64,000 nucleotides of DNA, taken from the NCBI GenBank assembly GCA_020635435.1, contig JACJZU010000003.1, forward strand, positions 248,001 through 312,000, written 5' to 3'. The stretch is from Flavobacteriales bacterium (GTDB lineage: Bacteria > Bacteroidota > Bacteroidia > NS11-12g > UBA9320). Within the stretch, counting starts at the first letter, position 1; each line of letters begins with the position of its first letter. Positions 35,101 to 43,556 of the stretch are shown one piece after another. The notes beneath the pieces are model-generated. The model was given only the letters and a program-made list of their open reading frames with translations. It searched no databases and was not told the DNA's origin. A program made the translations under genes and the position numbers.

Positions 35101-35871
35101 TCCCGCATTACTGATCAGGGCCCGCACGGTATCCGGTGATCCCATGAGCGTAGGTACTCGACCAAGTGCATAGACCATTTCTGCGGATAAATTAATCCGA
35201 TGTCGGAAAAAATTGATACGGATATATGGTTTGCGCAGATTGGAGTTGTTTGTTGTCGCAGCGGGTGTTCCTGTGCCAAATATGAATTTCGTTTCGTTGT
35301 TGGATACAAACTGAGGTACTGTGAGGTTGTTTTCATAAACCCAGGTTACTGGTACCGCGTGAGCCGTATCTTGAATGAATTCCACCAAGATCTCCAAATT
35401 GCGACCACGTGTGGTGTCGTAAACGTAGGGTCTGTCAAGTGTGAAGCGCTTCCAACCAGTTCCGCCTGCTGCAATAGCCGTAGGGTCGCCGTCAAAAACC
35501 TTTTGAGCTCCGGTGGCCGTTGTTCGACTCACCCAATTGAGGTTCGTACTTCCATAATCGGGTAGAATGCTGTTATTCAGGTAGATCCTGAATTGAGGAT
35601 CTCCGAGAAAACCCGCGGTGCTGCTTTTGAAAAACTCCAGGCTCCGGATGGAATCGCCGTGCTGCAATACACCCAGCGTTGCTTCGGGATAGATGTATGC
35701 GTGCCGGTTATACGCACTGTTCTGTGTTGTATTCGTGGTCATAGGACCAAAGGTGTTCGAACCCCAGTATGAGTTTTGTCCGATTATCGTGTATTGGGCA
35801 TAACTCCAAACCGGAAAGCACATCAATACAAAAAGTGCCGCGGTAAAAACAGTGTTATTGAATCTGAGCAT
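32101..35871 (-). CDS. Giant T9SS cargo protein with six CARDB-like repeats
   Basis: A 1256-residue protein. After the signal peptide (ending VWSYAQ) comes a long beta region (about 30-480), then six Ig-like CARDB-type repeats of about 115 residues, beginning around DVGILRVDYPAANDT, DLAVERFFDPINGAE, DIGIQKVNRPVNGQR, DLVMLGPSVPAEGKK, NASMQTILSPSSAQR and DVGIERIEFPTDEDE; each ends in a D-N/D-T pattern. The last 80 residues are a type A T9SS sorting domain (VQFYPNPVRDLVVV). It is probably exposed on the cell surface or released; ligand unknown. Confidence 0.88.
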   Translation of the reverse strand: MLRFNNTVFTAALFVLMCFPVWSYAQYTIIGQNSYWGSNTFGPMTTNTTQNSAYNRHAYIYPEATLGVLQHGDSIRSLEFFKSSTAGFLGDPQFRIYLNNSILPDYGSTNLNWVSRTTATGAQKVFDGDPTAIAAGGTGWKRFTLDRPYVYDTTRGRNLEILVEFIQDTAHAVPVTWVYENNLTVPQFVSNNETKFIFGTGTPAATTNNSNLRKPYIRINFFRHRINLSAEMVYALGRVPTLMGSPDTVRALISNAGLDTVRNHPVYLHVRGANHFLDSTTVSEIPPFESRIVKFSNHQPDTQGRERLTVVIGKDGFAGDDTSFIDRLVNYNVYSHADPFTGMAGGIGFQGSTGDFVARFHSDSISHINQVKVEFGVLQGLPFQIGIWETDSNGLPGKNIFSSDTLKSVIGNYILPVLPRVQVRGDFFVGLRQTDTNNIAFAYQPEIPVRPDAFYFTAPLGNNVWTPFSPGYDFKFNIQPRIQVAHDVGILRVDYPAANDTIEYDQFDSIGPAVTIVNYGFNDQKAPFDVVCEIINPSNSVVYRSVRTVTLKSNDSLRIRFDSSFSRNNLGRFTLRVHTKLSGDLIKDNDTLYRQFDVVIRHDLAVERFFDPINGAEYEMNSDSIWPIVRLVNNGIRDQRNVLLTLQLVQNDQVLHQQEQRFSLAGKESLILDFDTLTLPKEGIIYFLAFVSNHIDSFPTNDTARIYVNSIKANDIGIQKVNRPVNGQRFALGNRFQPFVEIRNLGSRDQDSFHIIAQIFDAKGSIVYADTNLHSLIKYSTTQSIFNNFTLPATPARYRFRAIAMLSGDQDWSNDTLETIFWGVHPRDLVMLGPSVPAEGKKYLLTDPLIPVGAIQNLGLSSFTDSTKVYVNIFNLRTGSLEYRDSVMFRTNLAPDSSSIFSFGNSWLAPEKGTYTALFYSSWSSDQLRANDTVEVEFRVIPALNASMQTILSPSSAQRYEMNRDPVVPEVLIRNDGYSAITDSIPVELRIQYMGTEQYRSRVKTRPLSADSFLNVQFPAIYVPAEYGEFNVQAWVDATGDNYSEDDTINMKFNSAKSDDVGIERIEFPTDEDEVIYNQRIAPKGVATNLGESDQVDEFPLRYEIWRNGDQVFRSDRTITLDSGKNRIVTFDSVFFPRETGIYETIVFTQLADDQDLRNDTLRGQFTATFGVGIHDAARFGVQFYPNPVRDLVVVSQEHMRFHRYDLFEISGKRLQGGKLNDLTETLDLTAVPAGNYLMLLSGHGELISVKLEVLH

Positions 35872-36119
35872 TGCTCAAATCTAAAACAAAAGGTAGGCGT
35901 ATAGTTTGCCCCTGACTAAATATTGACCGGAACATTATGCGAAATGTCACGATTTCTAACCCTATACCGGTTATTCTGTCTTTTCCGACCTGCACCTGCT
36001 TTCCCAATCAGCTTAGTTGGTGTCGCCCATAAATTGGTTTAAATGGAACCCAGTTTTCATTTTAACTGACTCCAACGGATTGTTTACCTTGCCTGCCCGA
36101 AACAGTAAAAGAGCGCAAA

Positions 36120-38171
36120 ATGCCCAACCAACTCATACACGAGAGCAGTCCTTATTTGCTCCAACACGCAAACAATCCGGTAAATTGGCTTCCATGGAAT
36201 GCTGAAAGTCTGAAGCTCGCTGTAGACATGGACAAACCCATATTGGTGAGCATAGGGTATTCCAGTTGTCATTGGTGCCATGTGATGGAGCACGAAAGTT
36301 TTGAAGATGAGGAAGTTGCATCCCTCATGAATGCACACTTCATATGTATCAAAGTGGATCGGGAGGAGCGGCCTGACGTAGACCACTACTACATGGAAGC
36401 ACTTCAACACATGACCGGAAGAGGTGGTTGGCCTTTGAACTGTTTCGCCCTTCCAGATGGGAAAACATTTCACGGAGGGACCTATTACCGCAAAAACGAT
36501 TGGATGCGATTGTTATCGAGAGTACATGAGGAATTTACCAGGAACAGAGCGAAGCTTGAGCAATTTGCGGAAGAACTGGAACAGGGAATCCGTAAAAGCA
36601 CCATACTGGCAGAATATCCGGGGTCGGATGCGCGTGATACCATATTGTTCTTGAATGAAGCAGTTGACAAATGGGGCGATCAATTCGACAAGGAGTGGGG
36701 AGGTTTTGGCAATGCCCCAAAATTCCCGATGCCCAACAATTTGGAATTTCTATTGCGTTTTGCGGAATTGAGGGATCGATCGGACATTCGGACATTTATA
36801 CTACATACCCTTGACCAGATGGCTTCCGGCGGGATCTACGATCAGCTTGGCGGCGGTTTTTCGCGCTACAGCGTGGATCATAAATGGCATGTTCCACATT
36901 TTGAGAAGATGCTTTACGATAATGCGCAGTTGCTCGGTATGTATGCCCAGGCCTTTCAGGTCAGTAAAAAAGAGCGTTATCGGAACATCGTAAATCAAAC
37001 CGTAGATTGGCTGGAAAGGGAAATGAAAGATCCGTCCGGTATGTTCTATTCGGGATTGGACGCTGATAGTGAAGGGGAGGAGGGATTGTTCTACACCTGG
37101 ACAATGTCGGAATTGAAAGAAATTTTGGGAGATGACCTTGCATTGGCCGACGACCTTTTCCAGATCTCGAAAGCGGGCTATTGGGAAAGCGATCGCTTTA
37201 TTTTGCACTTCTGCCCCGATACGTCTGCGGTTCGGGCCAAATACAATCTCTCGGAAAACCAATTCCAAATTACCGAACAACAGATCCGAAAAAGATTGAT
37301 GGCCGTACGTTCCCGAAGAATACGACCAGGCCTGGATGATAAATGTCTGACTTCGTGGAATTCCTTATTGGTTTGTGGACTGCTGGACGCCTACAATGCA
37401 TTTGGGGAGAAAAGGTTTCTGGAGATCGCACAAGTTCTTTTCAATGAATTGCAAACAGGACTTAGAGAAGTTGAAGGAGAGAAGGAGCTTTTCCGAAACC
37501 GTCACCGCGGTCATTGGAAGATCAGTGCATTTTTAGATGATCATGCCATGTTGATGCGTGCCGCCATTCGGATGTACGAAACCACTCTCGTTGAGGATCA
37601 TGCAAATTTTGCATTAGAACTCATGGACATTGTGTTGAATTCCTTTTACAGCAAAGAAACACACCTATTCCATTTTAGTCCGCTGGATAACAAGGAGTTA
37701 GGTGTAAATGCCGTAGAGTACTACGATACTGTGATGCCCTCCAGCGCCAGTGTACTTTATCGCAACCTGATCTGGATCGGCCGATTCTGGCATAGGGACG
37801 ATCTGTTGGAGATCGCCTCTGATCTCACAGATCGAATTGCTCACGGCATTGGCAAATGGCCGGGAGGATTCAGCAATTGGATGCAAGGAATGATGGATCA
37901 GAATTCGCGCATGGAAATGATCATTTGTGGCGATCGTGCTTTGCAACTGCGGGATGAGCTTGCCCTGCATTATTTACCTGAGTTGCTATGGGGAGGTTCA
38001 ACAACCAACTCGGAATTGCCATTACTGAGGGATAGAACGACTCCGGATCACACGTTCATCTATTTCTGCGAGCATGAGCGATGCAAATTGCCCGTAGAGG
38101 AAGTGGCCGATGCCCTTCAAATGTACCGAAGGGCGATCCAAGCCGATGCAGATGATCACGCATCTCAATAA
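36120..38171 (+). CDS. DUF255 / YyaL-type thioredoxin-like protein
   Basis: A 683-residue protein of the DUF255 (spermatogenesis-associated 20/YyaL) family. The N-terminal thioredoxin-like domain (about 1-160) has NQLIHESSPYLLQHANNPV, GYSSCHWCHVMEHESF with the CHWC motif, and VDREERPDVDHYYM. A long alpha/alpha-barrel follows, with WGGFGNAPKFPMP and YDQLGGGFSRYSVDHKWHVPHFEKMLYDN, like N-acylglucosamine epimerases. Function in bacteria is unproven. It starts with ATG and is followed by a strong terminator. Confidence 0.93.
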   Translation: MPNQLIHESSPYLLQHANNPVNWLPWNAESLKLAVDMDKPILVSIGYSSCHWCHVMEHESFEDEEVASLMNAHFICIKVDREERPDVDHYYMEALQHMTGRGGWPLNCFALPDGKTFHGGTYYRKNDWMRLLSRVHEEFTRNRAKLEQFAEELEQGIRKSTILAEYPGSDARDTILFLNEAVDKWGDQFDKEWGGFGNAPKFPMPNNLEFLLRFAELRDRSDIRTFILHTLDQMASGGIYDQLGGGFSRYSVDHKWHVPHFEKMLYDNAQLLGMYAQAFQVSKKERYRNIVNQTVDWLEREMKDPSGMFYSGLDADSEGEEGLFYTWTMSELKEILGDDLALADDLFQISKAGYWESDRFILHFCPDTSAVRAKYNLSENQFQITEQQIRKRLMAVRSRRIRPGLDDKCLTSWNSLLVCGLLDAYNAFGEKRFLEIAQVLFNELQTGLREVEGEKELFRNRHRGHWKISAFLDDHAMLMRAAIRMYETTLVEDHANFALELMDIVLNSFYSKETHLFHFSPLDNKELGVNAVEYYDTVMPSSASVLYRNLIWIGRFWHRDDLLEIASDLTDRIAHGIGKWPGGFSNWMQGMMDQNSRMEMIICGDRALQLRDELALHYLPELLWGGSTTNSELPLLRDRTTPDHTFIYFCEHERCKLPVEEVADALQMYRRAIQADADDHASQ

Positions 38172-38213
38172 ATCAAAAGCTTCCCGATCGCTACATCTAT
38201 TGATCGAATTAAA

Positions 38214-38244
38214 AAAAGCGACGCCATATGCTGACGTCGCTTTT
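38214..38244. terminator. Bidirectional intrinsic terminator
   Basis: AAAAGCGACG (38214-38223) and CGTCGCTTTT (38235-38244) pair perfectly with an 11-base loop. The A-run on the left and T-run on the right let it stop both the DUF255 gene (plus) and the NHL-protein gene (minus), which converge here. Confidence 0.85.
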
Positions 38245-38265
38245 CGCAATGAAATGGTCCAGAAC

Positions 38266-39948
38266 CTATTGAATCACCAGTCGGTGTGCTCCGGATTCGC
38301 CGTTTTGCTCGAGAACAAGCATGTAGATACCTTTCGACAGACCGGGCAATTCCATATGGATCTGAGCGCCGTTCAAATCATTCTCGGTAAATACCAATGT
38401 TCCGTTCAGGTCGTAGATAGACACGCTCGCACCGGAAAAGCTGGAGTGGGTGTTTTTCAGATTGAGTGAAGTTCCGCTGCTCGGGTTCGGGTACACAGTA
38501 ACACCAGTGAGTGCGTTGTACTTGCGCACACTTCCTGTTCGCGAAACGTTGATGAACGAGTTCTTATCTTCCACATCATTACCATACTCATTGGTGACTT
38601 CCAGTTTAACGGAATAGAATCCTGTCGCCTTGAATTTTACTGTGATATCCTTGCTGCTGTTCAAATCGCCACTCACCAAAGTTACATTGGAATTTGAACC
38701 GCTGAGGTCAACTACTGTCCATTTGCGTTGCGTGGCCGGTTTACCTCCGGAAATGTCGGTGATGGTGGTTTCCTCGTCGATCTGAAGGGACGTTTTTGTA
38801 GCCGAGAAATCGGCAGTAGGACTCAGGTTATCGATCGTGATCTTGCGAATAACGTTGAAGTATACGTCGGTGGCATACAGCGCATTGTTCCCGTCGAAAG
38901 CTAGACCGGCAAGGCGTCCGAAGCGGGCATTCTGACCATTTCCATCTGTATTGCCTGCAGAAGCTCCATTTCCGGCGAAAGTGCTCACCGTTTTATTCAC
39001 TTCATCGATGACACGAATACAGCTCTGATCTGCTACATAGATGAGGCCGTCTACTACAACGATTCCTTTCGGGCTTACGAAACGAGCTTCAGTCAAACTG
39101 CCATCCTTGTACCAGTTCTCACCATATTTTCCGCAGATCGTAGTCGTTGCGCCCGTGGTGATATTCACTTTGCGAATGGAGGAATTCCAGTTGTCGGTTA
39201 CGACAACGTGGTTTGCATCATACATGGCGATGCCGTAAGGTCCTCCAAATCGGGAAGCAGCTCCACTACTGGCATCTACACTTCCGTCGCTACCTGCCTG
39301 ACCGGCAATAGTGGTCACGGCTCCATTTGAGGTTACTTTGCGAATTACAAAATTCAGATCGTCGCACACATAGAAGTTTCCTTTTCCATCAGCCACAATT
39401 CCCTTTGGACTGTCAAATCGGGCCTGAGCACCGCTTGCATCTACGTGTCCTGCAGTACCGCGACTGTCAATTCCGCCACTTGGGTTGGCTCCGGCAAACG
39501 TGCTAACAACCTGTCCGTTGCCAATATTCACAAACGCACTTAGTTTTCGAAGGGCGTGATTCTCGCAATCTACGATGAGCATATCTCCACTCGACATAGG
39601 AGCAAGCGATGTTGGTCGGAAATAGGATCCGGCTACACCGGTTCCATTCAAGTAGCCATGTGACTTGGTTCCATCGCCCAGATCACCACTTCGGTTATAT
39701 ACTTTTCCGCCTTGAACGATCCGAACTTTGTTGCGCTCGGTGATGTACATAACGCCATTGGCATCCCATGCGATCCCTTCGGGTTCATAAAAATATGCAT
39801 CGGCCAGATCCGTGGTAACGTTGTTGAAATTCGTCCAGGGGTCGATGGTGTTCTCTTTTCCGGCAAAAGTTGTCACGGTTTGGGCTTGAAGCAGCGCCGA
39901 ACCGAGAACTGTAGTAAAGGCTAAGGTGTAAAATTGTTTCAGGTTCAT
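38266..39948 (-). CDS. Secreted NHL-repeat / PKD protein with T9SS sorting domain
   Basis: A 560-residue protein. Signal peptide 1-22 (ending LLQAQ), then NHL beta-propeller units (about 25-375) such as SPKGIVADGKGNFYVCDDLNFVIRKV, then a PKD-like domain (about 385-470: ATGFYSVKLEVTNEYGN), and a type A sorting domain (VTVYPNPSSGTSL ... GIYMLVLEQ). Such proteins are released or anchored outside the cell. The propeller may bind ligands or partners. The gene is minus-strand and ends at the shared terminator. Confidence 0.88.
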   Translation of the reverse strand: MNLKQFYTLAFTTVLGSALLQAQTVTTFAGKENTIDPWTNFNNVTTDLADAYFYEPEGIAWDANGVMYITERNKVRIVQGGKVYNRSGDLGDGTKSHGYLNGTGVAGSYFRPTSLAPMSSGDMLIVDCENHALRKLSAFVNIGNGQVVSTFAGANPSGGIDSRGTAGHVDASGAQARFDSPKGIVADGKGNFYVCDDLNFVIRKVTSNGAVTTIAGQAGSDGSVDASSGAASRFGGPYGIAMYDANHVVVTDNWNSSIRKVNITTGATTTICGKYGENWYKDGSLTEARFVSPKGIVVVDGLIYVADQSCIRVIDEVNKTVSTFAGNGASAGNTDGNGQNARFGRLAGLAFDGNNALYATDVYFNVIRKITIDNLSPTADFSATKTSLQIDEETTITDISGGKPATQRKWTVVDLSGSNSNVTLVSGDLNSSKDITVKFKATGFYSVKLEVTNEYGNDVEDKNSFINVSRTGSVRKYNALTGVTVYPNPSSGTSLNLKNTHSSFSGASVSIYDLNGTLVFTENDLNGAQIHMELPGLSKGIYMLVLEQNGESGAHRLVIQ

Positions 39949-40007
39949 AGTTTCGGTGAATTCGGAAGTTTAAAATCCGCCCCGAAAATAAGGAAAGCCC
40001 CTGAATG

Positions 40008-40973
40008 TTAAGGTAAATATTGGTTCACAAAACTGTTCACATGTCCTTCTATCGTAGCGACTATATTGGTATAGTCCCTCTTGATAAAGGCCTCCCCGGT
40101 GATCTGCTCATATAGTTCGATGTAGCGTGCACTTACACTTTCGATGAACTCAGCCGACATATCCGGAATGAGTTGACCTTCCAGGCCCTGAAAGCCATGA
40201 TCCATCAACCATTTTCGTACAAATTCCTTGGAAAGCTGCCGCTGCTGCTGGTCTTTGGCCTGAATCTCTTCGTAGGTATTTGCATAGAAGTACCTCGAAC
40301 TATCCGGAGTATGGATCTCATCGATCAATCGGATCTTATCTTCGTGAGTCCCAAATTCGTACTTGGTGTCCACCAGGATCAGACCTCTGCTCTCTGCCTT
40401 TTTGGAACCAAAATCGAATAGTGCTTTCGCATAGCCTTCGATCTGATCGAGCTGTTTTTTTCGCATCAAGCGGTTCTTGATGATATCCGACATCGTGATA
40501 TCCGTATCATGTCCATCCTTGCTCTTGATGGTGGGAGTGAGGATCGGTTCCGGCAGTTTATCGTTCTCCTTCAGGCCATCGGGTAATGCAACACCGCAGA
40601 TCTCACGACCTCCATCGCGGTAGATCCGCCAGGCATGTCCGGCCAAATAGCCACGCACAACGATCTCGACCGGAAAAGGAGCACATAAATACCCCACTGT
40701 TACATGTGGATCGGGCTCGCTGATCTTCCAATTCGGAACAATATCGGCTGTGTCGTCCAGGAATCGTGAGGCGATCTGATTCAAGACCTGACCTTTGTAA
40801 GGAATAGGCAATGGCAATACCTGATCGAATGCCGAGATCCGATCCGTAGCCACCAATACCAGAAATTTATTGTCGAGATTGTAGGCATCACGCACCTTAC
40901 CCCGCATAAAATCCACCTGCTTTCTGAAATACAGGTTCGTTGCTACCAATGAAGTTTCCATGACAGACTGCAT
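40008..40973 (-). CDS. purC: SAICAR synthetase PurC
   Basis: A 321-residue purine biosynthesis enzyme forming SAICAR from CAIR and aspartate using ATP. Motifs: RGKVRDAYNLD, LVATDRISAFDQVL, EIVVRGYLAGHAWR, KLPEPILTPTIKSKDGHDTDI, LILVDTKYEFG and IDEIHTPDSSRY. The length matches the long Bacteroidota/plant-type form rather than the short E. coli one. It starts at ATG 40973, with a -7 element ending 7 bp before it. Confidence 0.97.
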   Translation of the reverse strand: MQSVMETSLVATNLYFRKQVDFMRGKVRDAYNLDNKFLVLVATDRISAFDQVLPLPIPYKGQVLNQIASRFLDDTADIVPNWKISEPDPHVTVGYLCAPFPVEIVVRGYLAGHAWRIYRDGGREICGVALPDGLKENDKLPEPILTPTIKSKDGHDTDITMSDIIKNRLMRKKQLDQIEGYAKALFDFGSKKAESRGLILVDTKYEFGTHEDKIRLIDEIHTPDSSRYFYANTYEEIQAKDQQQRQLSKEFVRKWLMDHGFQGLEGQLIPDMSAEFIESVSARYIELYEQITGEAFIKRDYTNIVATIEGHVNSFVNQYLP

Positions 40974-40980
40974 GTTAGGT

Positions 40981-40988
40981 CAAAATTA
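40981..40988 (-). promoter_or_regulatory. -7 promoter element of purC
   Basis: TAATTTTG on the minus strand fits TAnnTTTG and ends 7 bp before the purC ATG; the message would have almost no leader. Confidence 0.5.
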
Positions 40989-41064
40989 ATGCATTGGTTC
41001 TACGCGCATCTTTGAATACGCTCCAATAATGTGCAAAGTAATGGGAATTAGTGTGGATTAGATG

Positions 41065-42096
41065 TTAATTACCTGATAAAAATGCAAGTGTATCCCGGTT
41101 GTCGGCATAGGTATCAAGATGGGTTAATTGCGTAGTTCCGGGCAGTATAGCACCCGGAATCGGTGCAATGCTCACCACACATTGTATCTCGTTCACCAGG
41201 TCTCTCAGTTTATCCACAACATCCCCGATCTGTTGATAATGTGAATAAAATACACTGCTCAGCGGGGCGTGCAGACCCGGGTCCTCCTTCAAGAGCAACA
41301 ACTCATTGTCCAGATGCTTTGTTCCGTTCATCAGGAATATGGCCTTGTGATAGGTGTAGTTGTTCGCGTATTTGTTGTGATGAATGAGCCTCGACCAGGG
41401 TTTCATGGCTTCGTAAAATGCCGTGAAATCGTAGTCTGCGGGCACATAGAGCTTCGAAACGTTCCGGCACCCCAATCCAAAATAGCGGAATATATCTTCT
41501 CCGAGGCCTGCGAGATCTTCGGGCGATTCGGATCCGGTGAGCACTGCAACCCCCGTCCGGTTTTTACGGATCAGGTGCGGCAAGTTGCGAAAGTAATATT
41601 CGAAATACCTCGAGGTATTGTTGCTCCCGGTTGCAATCACCATGTCAACTCCCTGAATGCGTTCAGCGGTCTCAATAAGTCCCGAGTAGGATGGGTCTAT
41701 AGCTGATATTCTCTCGATCACCCATTTCATCAAAGGTTCATCATCCCTGCTCATCTTGATCAAGGCGGAATGACCAACGCTCAGAACACACAAAAGATCA
41801 TGCAGACCAACGAGAGGGATATTACCGGCCATTACAATGCCTACGCGCTTGGTCTCCGAAGGTGCTACCGGATCCGGTATCCACTGGTTCACGGCCGATC
41901 CGCTTAAACTGCGCGCCCAGTTTCTCAAACAATAACGGACGTTTTCCGGGGTGAACCAGTTATTATGCAGATAGGCCTGTTCAAATAACTCCGATTCTGA
42001 TTCAGCCAGCCGGGCACATTCCCGGCCCAATTCCATCAACATTTGGGCGTGATCTTCTCTCTTCAGGATTTTCATGATGTTCTGGTGTATTTCCAT
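41065..42096 (-). CDS. LuxC-type acyl-CoA reductase
   Basis: A 343-residue protein of the LuxC-like acyl-CoA reductase family in the aldehyde dehydrogenase superfamily; it would reduce acyl-CoA or acyl-ACP to an aldehyde with NADPH. Recognised blocks: WFTPENVRYCLRNWARSL, VGIVMAGNIPLVGLHDLLCVL, VIATGSNNTSRYFEYYF, RKNRTGVAVLTGSESPEDL and FRYFGLGCRNVSKLYVP, where Cys in GLGCRN is the probable nucleophile. It overlaps the upstream acyltransferase by 25 bp, implying coupled translation. The ATG at 42096 is preferred; a GTG seven codons earlier is possible. No luciferase genes are near. Confidence 0.9.
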   Translation of the reverse strand: MEIHQNIMKILKREDHAQMLMELGRECARLAESESELFEQAYLHNNWFTPENVRYCLRNWARSLSGSAVNQWIPDPVAPSETKRVGIVMAGNIPLVGLHDLLCVLSVGHSALIKMSRDDEPLMKWVIERISAIDPSYSGLIETAERIQGVDMVIATGSNNTSRYFEYYFRNLPHLIRKNRTGVAVLTGSESPEDLAGLGEDIFRYFGLGCRNVSKLYVPADYDFTAFYEAMKPWSRLIHHNKYANNYTYHKAIFLMNGTKHLDNELLLLKEDPGLHAPLSSVFYSHYQQIGDVVDKLRDLVNEIQCVVSIAPIPGAILPGTTQLTHLDTYADNRDTLAFLSGN

Positions 42097-42944
42097 CTTC
42101 GGTGACTCCAAAGCCACGATTCCGGCTGTTTTTTAATGTTCTCCATCAACATGGTCGCATATCGGTCGGTGAGTTCCTGCTCGGAACAGGACTTCGGTTC
42201 CAGACAGAGCGTTCTGAAATTTGCCGTATAGTACCCCCTTCTTACCCGTAGTACTTCGAGGTAGAGCACCGGTTGATTGAACCGAATGGCCAATTTTTGG
42301 AATCCGGAGAAGAAGGCCGTTTCTCTACCCAGGAATTCAGTCCATACAGCATTCTGTCGCGGTGGATTCTGGTCGGCAATGAAACATCCGCCCAGCACTT
42401 CGTTCCGGTGTTCCAAAAGGTACCGCACTGCAGTGTGCATATCGATCACGTCGGCGCCGTATCTGGAACGGACCCCATGAACGATCGCGTCTACCCGCTT
42501 ATTCGAAAGTGGGCGATAGAGCGTGTAGAACGGGAATCTGGTTTCTGCTACCACTTTTTGCAGCACCCATTCCCAGCTGTTTACATGCCCCATAACCAAC
42601 ATCACACTCTTTCCCTCGGCCTGAAACTCGTGAAACAATTCCACATTTTCGAGCTCAACCCTGCGTTTGTAGAACCGCTGGTCCACCGAGAGCTGTTTCC
42701 AGAATTCCACGATCAATGAACTCATGTGCCGGTAGTAGGCCCATTCGATTTTCAAGATTTGAGCGGAATTAAACTCCGGAAAGCATTGAACCAGATTTTC
42801 ACGGACAACGCTCCGCCTGTAACGCACGATCCGGTACAATACCATGGCAAACACATCCCCAATTCCATGAAGTACTGCCATGGGCAAATAGCTTCCTGTT
42901 TTTACAGGAACCCAAACCAGACCGAACAGAAGTTTCTGCCACAT
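42072..42944 (-). CDS. LpxL/HtrB-like lysophospholipid acyltransferase
   Basis: A 290-residue membrane-associated acyltransferase of the LpxL/HtrB family, which adds secondary acyl chains to lipid A. The HX4E catalytic motif is seen as His120 and Glu125 (MGHVNSWEW), and IADQNPPRQNAVWTEFLGRETAFFSGFQKLA is the later family block. The ATG at 42944 places an N-terminal hydrophobic segment at 1-35. Its end overlaps the LuxC-like gene, pointing to a shared lipid pathway, perhaps lipid modification or chain recycling. Confidence 0.88.
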   Translation of the reverse strand: MWQKLLFGLVWVPVKTGSYLPMAVLHGIGDVFAMVLYRIVRYRRSVVRENLVQCFPEFNSAQILKIEWAYYRHMSSLIVEFWKQLSVDQRFYKRRVELENVELFHEFQAEGKSVMLVMGHVNSWEWVLQKVVAETRFPFYTLYRPLSNKRVDAIVHGVRSRYGADVIDMHTAVRYLLEHRNEVLGGCFIADQNPPRQNAVWTEFLGRETAFFSGFQKLAIRFNQPVLYLEVLRVRRGYYTANFRTLCLEPKSCSEQELTDRYATMLMENIKKQPESWLWSHRRWKYTRTS

Positions 42945-42977
42945 GCAGGCGCAAAGTAACGTGCTAAAGCCCCGCAA

Positions 42978-42998
42978 TTTTTAACAATTTGTTAAAAA
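42978..42998. promoter_or_regulatory. Perfect palindrome between two divergent genes
   Basis: TTTTTAACAA (42978-42987) and TTGTTAAAAA (42989-42998) are perfect arms around one base. It lies between the acyltransferase start (42944) and the YkuK-like start (43042), an operator-like position. An AT-rich hairpin is the other reading. Confidence 0.4.
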
Positions 42999-43041
42999 CC
43001 TGAGTAAGCGCTCCTTAAAAAAATAGCAGAGCTTTGGTAAC

Positions 43042-43515
43042 ATGAAGGCATGGAGAACATTGGCCGGCGAAAGACTTGAACGCCCGATCAAAGAAGAAGT
43101 TGAAGCAGCGATCATCCGCGAGAAGGGATCACATCGACTGAAGGTTTGTATTGGCACCGACTCTCAGGTCAAAGGTGAGCGAACCGAATTCGCCACGGCA
43201 ATCGTGTTTCTGCGTGAAGGAAGAGGTGGTTTCCTCTTCCTCAATCGGTTTTATTCCGATCAGCCCTTCAGTATTCGCGAACGCATGATACGTGAAGTTG
43301 CAGAATCGGTGGATATTGCCTATCAGCTTTGCCCCATCTTCGATAAGCACAATGTGGAACTGGAGGTGCATGCCGACATAAATACAGACCCGCAATTCAA
43401 ATCCAATATTGCTCTAAAGGAAGCCATGGGATACATACTCGGTATGGGATATACATTCCGCGCCAAGCCCGATGCGTTTGCCAGTACTTCCTGCGCAAAT
43501 AAGATCATTCAGTAG
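43042..43515 (+). CDS. YkuK-family RNase H-like protein
   Basis: A 157-residue protein of the YkuK family with an RNase H-like fold. VCIGTDSQVKGERTEFATAIVFL (35-57) is the first strand pair with the conserved Asp, RFYSDQPFSIRERMIREVAESV follows, and VELEVHADINTDPQFKSN with its two Asp (about 105-122) and the C-terminal KPDAFASTSCANKI complete the pattern. Nuclease activity is not established. It is divergent from the acyltransferase gene. Confidence 0.85.
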   Translation: MKAWRTLAGERLERPIKEEVEAAIIREKGSHRLKVCIGTDSQVKGERTEFATAIVFLREGRGGFLFLNRFYSDQPFSIRERMIREVAESVDIAYQLCPIFDKHNVELEVHADINTDPQFKSNIALKEAMGYILGMGYTFRAKPDAFASTSCANKIIQ

Positions 43516-43556
43516 GGCAAACATCTCCAGACCTCAGTAGCCATCATACGGCAGAC

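Noticed and set aside
41065..42096. Bioluminescence (lux) locus
   Set aside because: Only the LuxC-like reductase is present; there are no luciferase, LuxD or LuxE genes, and such solitary reductases are common in Bacteroidota.
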